Below are positions 47,220-58,600 of a stretch of 64,000 nucleotides of DNA, one piece after another. This DNA comes from Sthenelais limicola (lineage: Eukaryota; Annelida; Polychaeta; Phyllodocida; Sigalionidae): contig OW804095.1 in NCBI GenBank assembly GCA_942159475.1, positions 70,522,773 through 70,586,772 of the forward strand, given 5' to 3'. Numbering within the stretch: position 1 is the first letter of the stretch; each line of letters opens with the position of its first letter. Under the pieces are notes generated by a model that saw only the letters and a program-made list of their open reading frames with translations, was not told the origin of the DNA and did no database searches. The position numbers were made by a program, and so were the translations under genes.

Positions 47220-47620
47220 TAACGTTGATTAGTTTATCCTTTTGCGCTACAGATGTCGCCCTTGTATCACAATGCAATCCCGCATGGAACCACGGGAAGG
47301 AAAAGTTAGCTTAGTACAAGACTTTGTGGCGGGTAAATGGGCGTGGCGCGAAACAAAAGTCGTCTGCTTCTTACATCTGCCAGCGCACTGATTTACATGC
47401 GCTTTCCCGATCTTATGCCATTCAATAAGCGAACAGAAGAGAAATCTAGAGCACATTGAGCGAGGGAATTTGATGAATAGGCGAAGAAACGGAGATAAAT
47501 GGAACATCGATACTGTTGACTGTATATCTGGTTCGGTGGTAGCGCAATATGGTTTCGTTACGCGCGGGTCAGTAATGTCTTGGCGCGATTCTATTAGACG
47601 GTTCTGATGCATGCATAATC
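47220..47620. promoter_or_regulatory. CpG-containing intergenic patch (candidate enhancer)
   Basis: Richer in CpG than its flanks, with GGCGTGGCGCGAAAC, CGTTACGCGCGGG and GGAGATAAATGG. The 121-codon minus frame (47247-47612) has no recognisable domain and follows the composition. Function is inferred. Confidence 0.25.
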
Positions 47621-50600
47621 AAAATGCCTTGCACATGATCAGCAGACACTTTACTTGGACAATATGGACATGTAATTGTATCTGTTGATCAAGTCGGCTG
47701 GGTGGGTTTCCTATACTCTACTCGCCTGTAATTAATATCCTTGATGTGGGGGTGCGAGGTCCCATACCTAGATTGCGTCTTAACTGCTGGAACAAAGGCC
47801 TGTCAACCGATTGAATAATAACCAAGAAAAAGTCCATCATTTAACTGGTATGGAGGCAGGTCCAAGGTTTTTATTTGGTTGGAATAAGGCTTTATCAATT
47901 GATTGCGTGGCCACAGATGTTTGGGTGTTGTTTAACGAGTCAATTCTTTTGACATCACAGGTACTTTTGACTTGGTAAATTTTGGATTATTGTCACAACC
48001 TGTTTTGTTTTATTACACCACAAATCAATCAATGTCAGGACAATATTTTCTCCTAATTTTTTCATGAAATGTCAATTTGTTGAAGACAAAGCCACTTGAG
48101 GAGTTGTTTTCACACTTTCAGGGTGTTATACATCTATGGGGTTTGTGCAATTCATCACCACAAGTATATTGGCGATTGAGAAAGAATAGCAAACTGCCCG
48201 CACCACTTCTAAACTTTATGATTTGGCATTGTGTTCATAGCACAAGTAATCATAAATTTATCACCTTTTCTGAGCGAGGATATGCGCATTAAAAGGCCCT
48301 CAGATCTGGCCCAAGAGCTACTTGAACAGCATTTCCCTGACTCGAATCTAGCCAGTAATCTTGCGTGTCAACCTGCTATAATATTTACCTGTATTGGCAC
48401 ATGTTTGCCTTCACACAGGCACTTTTCTCTAATTAAATTAAAAATTCACACAACAAGAAAAACCAGACGTTTGCCAAGACAGGTGATTATGGAATGATAA
48501 AGCTATTTCGATGGCTTTATAAATAAGAGGTTTTGGGGTGTAGACGGAGCCACACGTGGCTTGAACTGACAGTCCCACCAGTTCGACATTTGCTCTACAA
48601 GTTAGCAAGTCCAAGAGCCTTGTGCCAAACAAGACTTGTTTTGAATCCATAAAAGGAAGTGTAAGTTACAACAAAAGAATAAGTTGTGTTCTCGTTGGGT
48701 CGATGGCGTCCTTTCCTCTCTTTAAGTCAGTAGGTGTCACCCAAAACAGCTCCTACGACTCCCAAGGCTCACGTGGCTTCGCTAATAGGGGACAGGACAG
48801 CATTTATTACTTTCATGGAGACAGTTTTAGTTTTGAACATTGTAGATGCAGTTTTCTCTTATAAAAATAAACCTTTGACAGAGATTAGAGAATGATATCC
48901 ACGAGTCATACTTACTTTATATTCTATTATTTAGGTTTGATGAAATTCAAAACATTCATTTATCAAAAGGGACCATGCAGATGAACTGCAATCAACGGTC
49001 GCGCATTTGCTGATGCGGTCACCCGAAGCACCAAGAAGGGCCCTCCCTCATTGGAGATCCCAGACCCAGCATGGTCCTTTAACCCTCTAGTTTACAAGAT
49101 GCTTAACACAACTTGAACCAGCACCACACTATTCGTTCCCATGCTCCGATTGTTTGATTCCCATCTGTAGAGAAAAAAACAATGTTTATTGTTGATTGTT
49201 GGTTCAACGAAGAATAAGAGAAACCCCCTCAGCCTGTCTCCTCTTGCTGGGTTGGACATGAAAACGGACACCAGGAGACTTTATCAGAAAAAAATCTGCT
49301 TCAAATTTCATTTCACTTGGATAATTGAAGTTGCAGACAAGCATCTCGTTCCTATTCACTCCTTGTCACCTCTAACATCTGGTTTTGTTGAGACAATATC
49401 ATGTGATAAATACCCAATTAGAACCCTAGCCACAGATCCTCAAATGAATCGTACCCTAATCGTAGGACGTTCCTGACAACTGTAGAATTTGTGGGCAATA
49501 TGAAGCTGCCCTATTCTGTGTTCAGGTGGCATTGTCATTTTGAAATGTTCGAAAGTTAGTTCATGATATCAGATATTCAAAAATTGGGAATTGACCATTT
49601 TCTTAAAATTGTCAATGTCATCTCTCAGCGTATATATTCGATAGCAATTATTTTCAGTCATGTTTTGGTTGATAAAAGGTTAATAAATGCTACCTCTACA
49701 TGGATATAGATGAGATTAAGGCTATTTCCTCCGGTAGAATGAGTGGTACAAACTGGTAAAAATGATAATGCCAGTGCCTATCAATGCAAGGGTCACTAGT
49801 GTATCTTTACACCAAGTTCCATAGCTTTTGTTAATACTTTTTGCATGAGTTGGGAATCGACCACCTGTTTGTCCACGTACTATGGAATAGTGGCGAGAGG
49901 GCACCATAATGGCTTACTATTTTATTAACGTAATCAAATTGACAAAAATGATAATGTCACAAGTCCTTTAACATTCCTCGATGCACGTGTCGTTTCCATA
50001 GCGCATTTGGTAGCCTTTATTCAGTGTCCTCATGTGGAGGTACCTTAGTTCCCACAGCTTAGGGACCTCCATGTTTGTACATGCACAATGCCTTCAGATA
50101 TTTGTCAATTTTACCAGGGTTTATATCACAATAGATGAGGGCTATCCTTCCCCTCTAGCAACCCCGGTATTCATGCATTGCAGGTGCTTGATACTTCATT
50201 CATTCCACTTGGTTTGGCGAGATTTTCCAGTTCAATAGATGGCGAACAAACTCTTGCTAATTCAACATAATGTGACATCTTCAGGACAAAAGCAATTCAT
50301 TTCGAATGCAATTCAAATGTATGTTGAGATATTACAATTAAGGTTAATGTATGTGACCTCTCCATTGACTTACAATTATCAGGACATGGCTCGGCCTCAC
50401 TAGAGTCAGGACAAGAGTGAGTCCCTATTGAGCATTTTTTCAATGGAACCTTCGTTTTGTGGGCAATCACTCATGCGCAGTGGACACTTCCGGATGTGTC
50501 ATAGTCTCCATTGGTAACCAGGTGGTTTTTGGGTTGCCATGGTCGTTGCTAAGGACCTGTATTGTGACCACGAATACTCAAAAAGAGGCAAGGCCAAGGG

Positions 50601-53600
50601 TCGAGTTGATTCGGGGCGAGACTAAGGTCCAGAGGGGAAGCTCTTCATCCAGTCCAAAATCCTCAGGTTTTACTTGAGCCTAACCTTTCTTTCAGAATTG
50701 GGACTTTAGCAGTGAAAGGTGGACCAAAGGTTCCTCACCAAAGATGGGCACCTGCAGTTTACGGGGTCAGTAAATCAATGCTGGACATTGGATGGACAAT
50801 AGATGGATGTAGACTCGGGTTACAAGGTTCCAGTAGGGTGTTGGTGTAGCTGTCTAGCAAGGCCCTGACCTCTTACTGGTCAAACTAGAAGGGCCAAAGA
50901 GGACTGACCCACAGGGCGTGTCCTCTCCGACCAGGTGGAGGCCTTCTCTATGGGTGGTCATGTCGGATGCTGATTAACACATAGCCATCATGATATCTCA
51001 TACAGGGAGTTAATTAGTAAAATATAAGGAGACACACGAAGCCTGCCATCTCAAACTCGAGGCAACAAGGTCCCAGACAAACATCGCTGACCGGTGGTCA
51101 AGGAAGAAAGCATAGCAAATAGCCACCCACCAGAAATGACCACAGGCCAACACTGGACTTTCTCCATAACCTCTGACCTTGGAGCAGACTGGGTTTCAGA
51201 GTCGGTGAATGTCACACCAAAGGTCTATGTGTATCCGGTCAGAACATCTCTATCTCACAATGTTATCGGGCGTGCGCCACAATTCATTAAGATAAATTGG
51301 GAAGGCTCTGTTTTGTTTTCTTTTGTTACACGATCCTGATTTCTGATTGCATGCTTGATTAGCTCGAGCTCTTTGTGATATCTCTCATCGCAAACTTGGG
51401 CAAGCGAGGATCCACAATGCAAAACTAGACCCAATTTATTGGCAAAGCCGTGCATTGCAATAAAACATGTATTAGAATAAAACTAAAGAGTTGCATCTAT
51501 ACATTTGTTATCCAAGTTCTGAGCACACAAAAAAGATCATATGCCTTGGCTGTTATTTCAATTTACAGTGTGAAAGGAAAACCATTACAAATTATAAGTT
51601 GAAATGGGAAACAGCCCTGTTGTCTTAGACTCCCAGAGTTGACACTTAATTGCTCTATTTTCCACTGTGGACTTCCACTTTGCCGATATGGAAAAAAATG
51701 TGATAAAGGCTGCAAAATTTAATATTCCTTCATTCCTTCATTCATGACTCGCCCTTTCAATTCGCAGATTGCATGAGTTCCATACCATCAGCAAGTTAAG
51801 ATGTAATTCATACCTACATCCCAGATATTTGCATAATGCTCTTCCTTAATTTACTCTCCGGTCCTGAATCAATTCCCACTTCACAGATATCAGATAACTC
51901 TTATATTCTTTTGAAATCAGCTCAGGACATATTTAAAACGATGAAGGTCCTCAAACTCCCTTCGGTAGTATGTAATTTGCATGAAAATTCAACTGCCTAT
52001 GTAAGCAATGCTCAAGAACAAACTTTTACCGCCGGGCCGTATTTTTTTAGATGGCGTACCCCCGCTCCCAAGTCACGGGGAATCTTTCGACTGGTTCCAT
52101 CCATATGGATGCTCGCGGTACCATATGTCGTGGCGATCACCTTCCCCACCCATGGCGCCTAGGAAAGGTGTGATATTCTGAAAAGAGCAAATCAGGGGTG
52201 ATGCAAAAAGTAGACCACCTTTACTCATGCTGTTCATGGGACTCAATGGCCGTACCTTAAAGTGCGTTGACAGTCGCTCGCTACAAGCCCCCTTTGAGCA
52301 TTGAAATTCTGTCCAAGAGACATTGGATGTTTGATGGCAGGTGGAAACACTGGGTTTACCACAACACAAGCCTGGTCCATGTGAAAAGTTTGTAGAAGTC
52401 AAAGGCAAAGGTGTGAACGAACTACATGACTTGACAAAAACTTGTAAACGAGCTCTTGCATGGCTAGATGGAGTTCAAACGACATCTAACGAGGCTTGTT
52501 AGGGAATTGAATGGATTTGTTTTGGTGCATAGAGACAATAGAGTATTCAGATTGTACATCGATGCCCGGATATCATCAAGAGAGTAGGTCAGGCGGGAGA
52601 AGATGGCTTCTGACAAGCAGATTAAGTCGTCATTTTAACATGACTGGATTAATTAGGCAGAGTGAGTGGCTTGGTTGGGGGCATGTTTATACTAGGCTAC
52701 TTATTTGTACCTTTCTATTGGTGAACACCAGAGCGAGAGAATCTTTGTTTGTTGAAGTGTTGAAGTAGGAGGAGCAGAAGATAGGAGGTGTGGGGGTACA
52801 GCAGTGCAGCCCCAGGCAAAGGCCCATACAAGATGCTTTTTAATTCAATTGAAAAACTGGGGATCTATACCCAACAAATCAGTGACTCGACTCCCTGCGT
52901 TGTTGGACAAAACCTTCGAAGTTAACTCCTAATTTTGGTCATATTTCCTAAACAATCCAAGCTTAGAGACAGACTCTCGGCATTGACACATGGATGGGGT
53001 TGACAGACAGTGAGACACTGGTTAGCAGTTTGAGGTATCAATCCAAAAGGGTGGCTATATTAGCTCAGGGTGGGGTTTTTACCCTCGGGGTGTTAGAACA
53101 CATTATGCCCCCAGTGGGGGAACAAAAAACAGTACCTGTCATCTCGGAGTGCTCATTGTCGCGTCAAACCTCATTGATAAAGTAATTGCCGCGAATGAAG
53201 ATAAATCAGGAAGCTGGAGGGTTAGGGAGAGGGGTTTAGGGATAGCCCCCTTCATCTGGTCTGACCCCTTGGGCAGGAAAGGTTCGTCGGATGGATTGCA
53301 AAGTAATACACTCTATCCATCATCATAGGCCAATCTGGTTTTTGACAAAATGGGTGCTAATTAATTCCTAAAGCGATTAATAAGTGCAGCTCACTGGCAC
53401 ACCTAATGCCTGTGGCACATCTAAAAAGCAGTGGGACGCACTTCTAATAACATTTCATGGAGATTCCATGTCAATTCCTTCTCAAATTTCATTATCATTT
53501 CGTGCTCAGGATAACAGGATGAGCCCAACCGTCATTTATAGCACTTTTGCTAAGACTAATAGATAATTCTAGTGACATGATAATTGTAGGTACTGATTCA

Positions 53601-54761
53601 GCTGGCACTGATTCAACTGATTATAATGAGAGGTATTTACTATATTCCCATTTCGGGTATTTACTTCATTGTTCCATTCAAAATTAGATTAGATTTACTC
53701 CTATAATACTTTTTAATCCTATTCAAATCTATAATCATTCTCATGTCCGGATGTTTTGCCTATTATGTGCAGTACGAATTTCATTGCTTTCCGACTATCG
53801 CCATATACGAATTATTTTCTTTCATTGTTTTCCGACCATCGCCATAGGAATTATTTCCTGTACTACTTACTCTTTTTTCTAGTTGAGAGTTGGGTTTTGT
53901 TTGTTTCTCTAATAGTTTATTCAACACTATTATTGCTGTTCTGAATGCCCAAATTTACGACTTCTAGAGATTTCGAATTTTCTGCTAGAACCGAGTCTTG
54001 TTGATTTTGGCAAACTCCGTCTGAACTAAGAGACGTGACGTGCGGGTATCGCCAGTAGTATATACAAAGTAGGTTTTAGGCATGGCGCGGTCAATTAATG
54101 GCTTGATATATCATGTAAATTATATACTACCTAATTAGGGATCGATAAATTGTAATTGGAGTGAAACTAATGTCCTATCTTTTTAATTTTTCAGCTACAG
54201 TTTTTGTTTTCACAAGGTCATCGAGTTCCCGAAACCTTTATGCCTGGGGCCTGTTGCATAAGAAGTCCCCACTTAAACTGTTCCTTGATAAGGTATCTTT
54301 ACTTGTTTAGGTAGTAAATTCATACTATAGGGGTGATAGTTAGTATTGTATGTATAGCAAATTTCGCCCTAAAAGTTCCTTACAACGATCATTATAAGAT
54401 TCGGACATCTTCTAAGGCAGCAAGCAAGAATATTGGATGGACGAGTGCTGATGAAACATTTCAAACAAAGGAATATGGAAACACTCATGGAAGGTGTTGT
54501 ACTGTTTAATCTGAGATAATAAGTTATCAACACGAGGTTCTATGTACAGTGTGGTTTATATACAACAATATAAGGCACGTTTGCCAGAAGCATCAGGTAA
54601 CAGGTAAAGCACAGATTTAAGGCTCAGGTAAGTGAACAGGAGGTGATATTAACGTCTTTGTTCGCAAAGCACGCTCAGTATTTAAACCATGTATATTTTA
54701 CAACTGATAATTAAAGACATCATCCAACATGGTGATACTCTTTTCATATGAAAACTTCCCT
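47621..54761. other. Gsx 3' intergenic DNA, no gene recognised
   Basis: Frames in this 7-kb stretch are short, overlap on opposite strands and show no domain. A GC-richer block at about 50640-51180 (many GGTCA/TGACC and GGGCCAAAGAGG strings) could be regulatory. A local repeat of CATTG-TTTCCGAC-ATCGCCATA occurs at about 53783 and 53825. Confidence 0.4.
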
Positions 54762-54767
54762 TTTATT
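54762..54767 (-). terminator. Candidate Gsx polyadenylation signal AATAAA
   Basis: Minus-strand AATAAA about 90 nt downstream of the Gsx stop codon, followed by a TG-rich stretch (about 54735-54715 on the minus strand). This implies a short 3' UTR. Position and context are reasonable, but single hexamers are common in AT-rich DNA. Confidence 0.5.
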
Positions 54768-54856
54768 TCTAACATTTGATCACTCTTTAGTTTTAAACGG
54801 TGAAACATCCAATTCTAACCCGCTTTCCCATAATGTTAAAATAATATATAAAACAC

Positions 54857-55425
54857 TTATAGATTTCTATGCTCTTCTTCGTCCTCTGAGGACCCAACAT
54901 CAATGTCCGCGTTTGCGTCATCATCATCAACATCATCACGTAAGTCTACATCGTTACTACTGACATCGATTTCTTCTTTAACGTCTATATTATAGTGCTC
55001 AGAGCATTGGTTATCTTGTTGACATTCTCGTTTTATATCTGTTTTACCATCACAACTTTCATCGTCAGTGACACCGACGCAGCCTCCTTTCTCAATGTCA
55101 GAACTTCCTGCGTTTTTATTTCTCGTTGCACACGTCCGCAGACACCGGCATTTCTCGCGAGAGTCCACGTCCCCTTCTTTCTTGTATTTGACCCTCCTGT
55201 TTTGGAACCATATTTTGACCTGTTTCTCGGACAGATTTAAGTAGGTAGCTATCTCGATACGACGGAGGCGCGAAAGGTACATGTTGTTGTTGAACTCTCG
55301 CTCGAGTTCGAGAAGTTGTGTTGATGTAAAAGCAGTCCGGATGCGCTTACCGCCGGCAAGGTCATCGTCGGCACTTCCGGTTGAGGGCGGCGAGGTTCTG
55401 TTTGCATTTCCTCCTCCGCTAACTC
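54857..55425 (-). CDS. Gsx: Gsx homeobox gene, exon 2 (homeodomain and acidic C-terminus)
   Basis: Second coding exon of the ParaHox transcription factor Gsx (Gsh/ind family), a DNA-binding regulator usually used in anterior neural patterning. The acceptor is TATTTTGCAG ending at 55426. The exon opens in phase 1 and completes a glycine codon. The homeodomain spans about residues 231-290 of the joined 394-residue protein. It has [19 protein letters not shown], the Gsx-diagnostic [20 protein letters not shown], and helix 3 [18 protein letters not shown] with Q50 and N51. The tail has a Cys-containing segment ([13 protein letters not shown]) and then a strongly acidic Asp/Glu-rich end, which may act as an activation or interaction region. 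Stop TAA at 54859-54857. Family assignment is very secure. Confidence 0.97.
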
Positions 55426-57252
55426 CTGCAAAATAAAATATTCCTGTCATTAGTGAACCACGACGCTGAGTATATTACAAGAAACTCCTTATAAAGTCCC
55501 AATTGTATCTCAATATACCGATAGGGATTGAGCTCATATGGGATAATGACATGCAGTTAGTGTCTAAATTGCTTAATAAACAAATCTAACATAAAGTATA
55601 TATGTTCCTTTATGATAAAAAATAAAAACTGGTAACAGTAATATCGCTGATGGTCTAGCGATTCCCCCATTTATTTGATATATCTTTCCATCAAATATCA
55701 GGCAAAGGGACAGAGGTTTTTTATTATGCGTAATGGGGTAGGCTTCGTACATAACACTTGAGATTAAACCGTTGCATTATAATACAATCTATTACATTCA
55801 TTCATTCCCAATGGAAGATCAATCATCTGCGAATGGCCTCATGAGAAAGTTAAAGCTGCACATTTGACACAGACTGGTCAATGCCACTTGCCCTTTACTG
55901 TTAGTTTTATGTCAGATTCCACAAACACCCCGTCTAAGCTACAGCACAATTGTAACTGATGTCTCCCTGAAAAATCGCAAGGAAAACATAGACATGCGGG
56001 CCGTTCGCCAACCTTACTGACACCCATGTCAAAGTGTCACCGGTTTTGCAATGATATAATGCAATTATGACGATATAGCGTTGGCTCTAAGAAGTGCTTT
56101 CAATGGTCCGAGGGCCTGAGGTCCATACCGAAGGTCATCCGAGCTTTGTTGAGAAGGGCCGGGGTCAGTGGCCGGCTGGTTTGGCCGGCCCTCGGACGTG
56201 CTACCACGGTAGGCATAAAGGATTAGACCTCCCAGTTTCAGTAGTGATAAGTAAATATACCCAGATAACTTCCAATACAAGAGTGCCACCGCTTGGCGCT
56301 TAAGAAAAAATGGGTGAAAAGCTATATGTAATTCCATCTTCAAGTGATCTATGTATACCCCGGCTTTCAAGCCCATTCAACCCTGCGACTAGTTGTATAT
56401 GGAGGGTCAACAAAGCTGGCTTTTTAAGTGGCCCTTGGAATTTTTGTATACGAATCAAATTTCTGGATGTTCAAGGGCGGACCAATTGAGAGGAAAAGGT
56501 GGATTGTTATCCGCTAAACATTACTTCCACATTTGATCTATGACTTAAGCATACAAGGCAAAGATTTATATATTTATGTTAGACCCAGTGTTGATCAAAA
56601 GCAAGGCCATGTACTGGGAGAGTTATATATACTATATGACTATATGATATGATCTACCGGTATTTTTATGCCAATGTCAATAGGGGTCTGACATAAGAAG
56701 GCGTAAAGATCCTTGACAGACTGTTTAGACGACTGAATAGGTTCAAATGGGAGTTAATGGATCCTATTAAATCTAAAATATTATTCAATAGTCCAGTAAA
56801 TATACGAAAACCTTAGGATCATATTTATAGACTTTTAGCTGGGGAAAATGAGAAGCGTGAGGATTGAATATGCCTGCAATAACCAGTATGTATTTTCTGT
56901 TAGCCTGTGCATTTTTGTGAGGGGGCAAAATCAGTAGTTAGTTTTCTTTCTATATATAAAATTATATATGAATGCTTAAAATCTGTCCTTAATGTCGATG
57001 GAAGAGATGTTCTAGTATACGCGTAATGGCAAAGTTAATAATTGCTGGCTATATAGGATAGAATGGAGTTATATACTTCAGAAAAGTTCCTTGAGTGACA
57101 CAAACACAATAATGATATCAATCATACCAGGCTATCTCGAGATAGAAAGGAACATGTAATATCCAATAATTTACAGTAAATGGGACGCATTTTAGGTACT
57201 ACTTAGTTTTTGTACTTATCTAGAAAGCAATATCCATGTCCCCTTGACTCAC
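55426..57252 (-). other. Gsx intron
   Basis: An 1827-bp phase-1 intron with GTGAGT donor (57252-57247) and CAG acceptor. AT-rich. A GC-richer stretch at about 56095-56215 contains the inverted pair GGCCGGCTGGTTTGGCCGGCC (56169-56189). No gene inside. Confidence 0.85.
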
Positions 57253-57868
57253 CTAAATTCATATATCTGATTCTTTGAGTGTCTGTTGATCTGAGGGGCT
57301 GGTGGTGGCTATTGTTGTTCTCTCCTGCACTCGACCCTCTTGGCTGGAAGGCTGATCCTCCTCCTCCGACTGATCCACTGGTAAGTGATCCTATCACAGG
57401 TGGCCTCACACTGGAGGAGAAGACATGGTTCACCTGAGCCATGGAAGCACTGGAGTTGCTGGGTGAATGCGGTGAGTGGTGTGCTACGCTGGTTGCCATG
57501 GATGTGGGCAAGGACTTGAGAAAAGGCACAGAACTGGTCAAAGGCAATGAGAGGACGCTGGAAGGCACTGGTGATGTAGGTGTATGTGTGCATAGAGGGC
57601 AGCAGATATCGAAGGTGATGCCTCTATGGTAGTGAAGCATGTGGTTGTAGTAGTATGCAGACCTGGCGTAAGCTGGACTCATCATGTGGGCCGGAGAGAA
57701 GCCAGCAGCGGCCGCCGCAGCTGCAGCAGCCGCCGCAGTAGCTGCAGCCGCCTGTCCCGGAGACATCCCACCTGGAGGATGGCCCTGGACAGCTCCAGCA
57801 GGGAGGTTAGCCTCTCCCCCAGCTGGTTTCTTCAAGATGAGTGAGTCTACGTAAAATGACCGGGACAT
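57253..57868 (-). CDS. Gsx: Gsx homeobox gene, exon 1 (N-terminus)
   Basis: First coding exon of Gsx, 205 full codons plus one base. I place the start at the second ATG (57868), giving the family's conserved N-terminus MSRSFYVDSLI, an octapeptide/SNAG-like motif linked to repression in relatives. Another in-frame ATG two codons upstream (57874) would add Met-Thr. Residues about 40-55 are a poly-Ala tract (four Ala, Thr, eleven Ala). Then FSPAHMMSPAYARSAYYYNH and a GITFDICCPLC segment typical of Gsx N-termini, followed by Ser/Pro/Thr-rich sequence. It ends YMNL plus one base before GTGAGT, matching the phase of exon 2. The neighbour Xlox lies 36 kb downstream in the same orientation. Confidence 0.95.
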
Positions 57869-58154
57869 CGTCATCTGGATGCGTTTTGATTCCTTCTCTT
57901 GGAAATAAAAAAGTCAACTGAGTCCGTCCACGGATTGGAATTATATTTAAAAAAGCTCCTGGAATGTTACTGGAAGTGAAATAAATGTAAGTGTCCAAAG
58001 GAGTAAGACTTCTCAATGTTCTATTGATTAGTACATTATCCGTGTAGTATGTGAGTCGATGCGTGTGTGATTATCTTTGGGAGGGTCATAGAGAGATGCG
58101 TTCCCTCTAGCAGTGATCGTCACTGAATGAGTTCCACTCGTTGCGAGGTGCCAA

Positions 58155-58162
58155 TATTTATA
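58155..58162 (-). promoter_or_regulatory. Candidate Gsx TATA box
   Basis: TATAAATA on the minus strand about 290 bp upstream of the Gsx ATG. An initiator-like TCATTC lies 34 nt downstream (A at 58128). The spacing is slightly longer than the usual 28-33 nt, so the start site is approximate. Confidence 0.5.
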
Positions 58163-58600
58163 TGAAGTCGCCAGGTATTGTTGTGGGAGCCCTCACGTGG
58201 CCCGTCTATAATTATCCATCAATCATGCGCCGCCGACCACCAAAACACACTCCTGCGCAGCCTAATTTGCATGTCAGCTTTTGTGATGAGAGCGAGGCTA
58301 ATCATGCGCGTTCCTCGCTTTCCGCGGCGGGAGAGTTCCAGCCGACAATACAGCGCGAGGCCACCAGCATACAATGCCCATCTCGGGGTCTTTAAAAGTA
58401 CAAAATGGCGCCCAAATGCTTCAAGAATTACCCATATTTAATGTGACAGCAGAAATGCCGAGCTAGGGAAATCGCGCCACTTATCCTCCAAACCCCACGC
58501 GGCTTAATAAACACAGGGAAGATGAATATAGATGAGTGGCTAAATTGTCGTCTGCTTTTCAAACTTTCTGAAAAGGACGCGTGGCTAAATATAATTTTGG
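58163..58600 (-). promoter_or_regulatory. Gsx proximal promoter region
   Basis: CpG-containing DNA directly upstream of the candidate TATA box. It has an octamer ATTTGCAT (about 58265), ATTATCCATCAATCATGC (Pbx/Hox-type composite, about 58211), GCTAATCATGCG, CACGTG-like CTCACGTGGCC (about 58191), GGGTCTTTAAAAG and GGCTTAATAAACAC. No coding potential. Short plus frames here have no domain. Regulatory role is inferred from position and motifs. Confidence 0.45.

Noticed and set aside
57869..57874. Upstream Gsx ATG two codons before the chosen start
   Set aside because: The conserved Gsx N-terminus begins at the second ATG. Either is possible, but the family pattern favours 57868.
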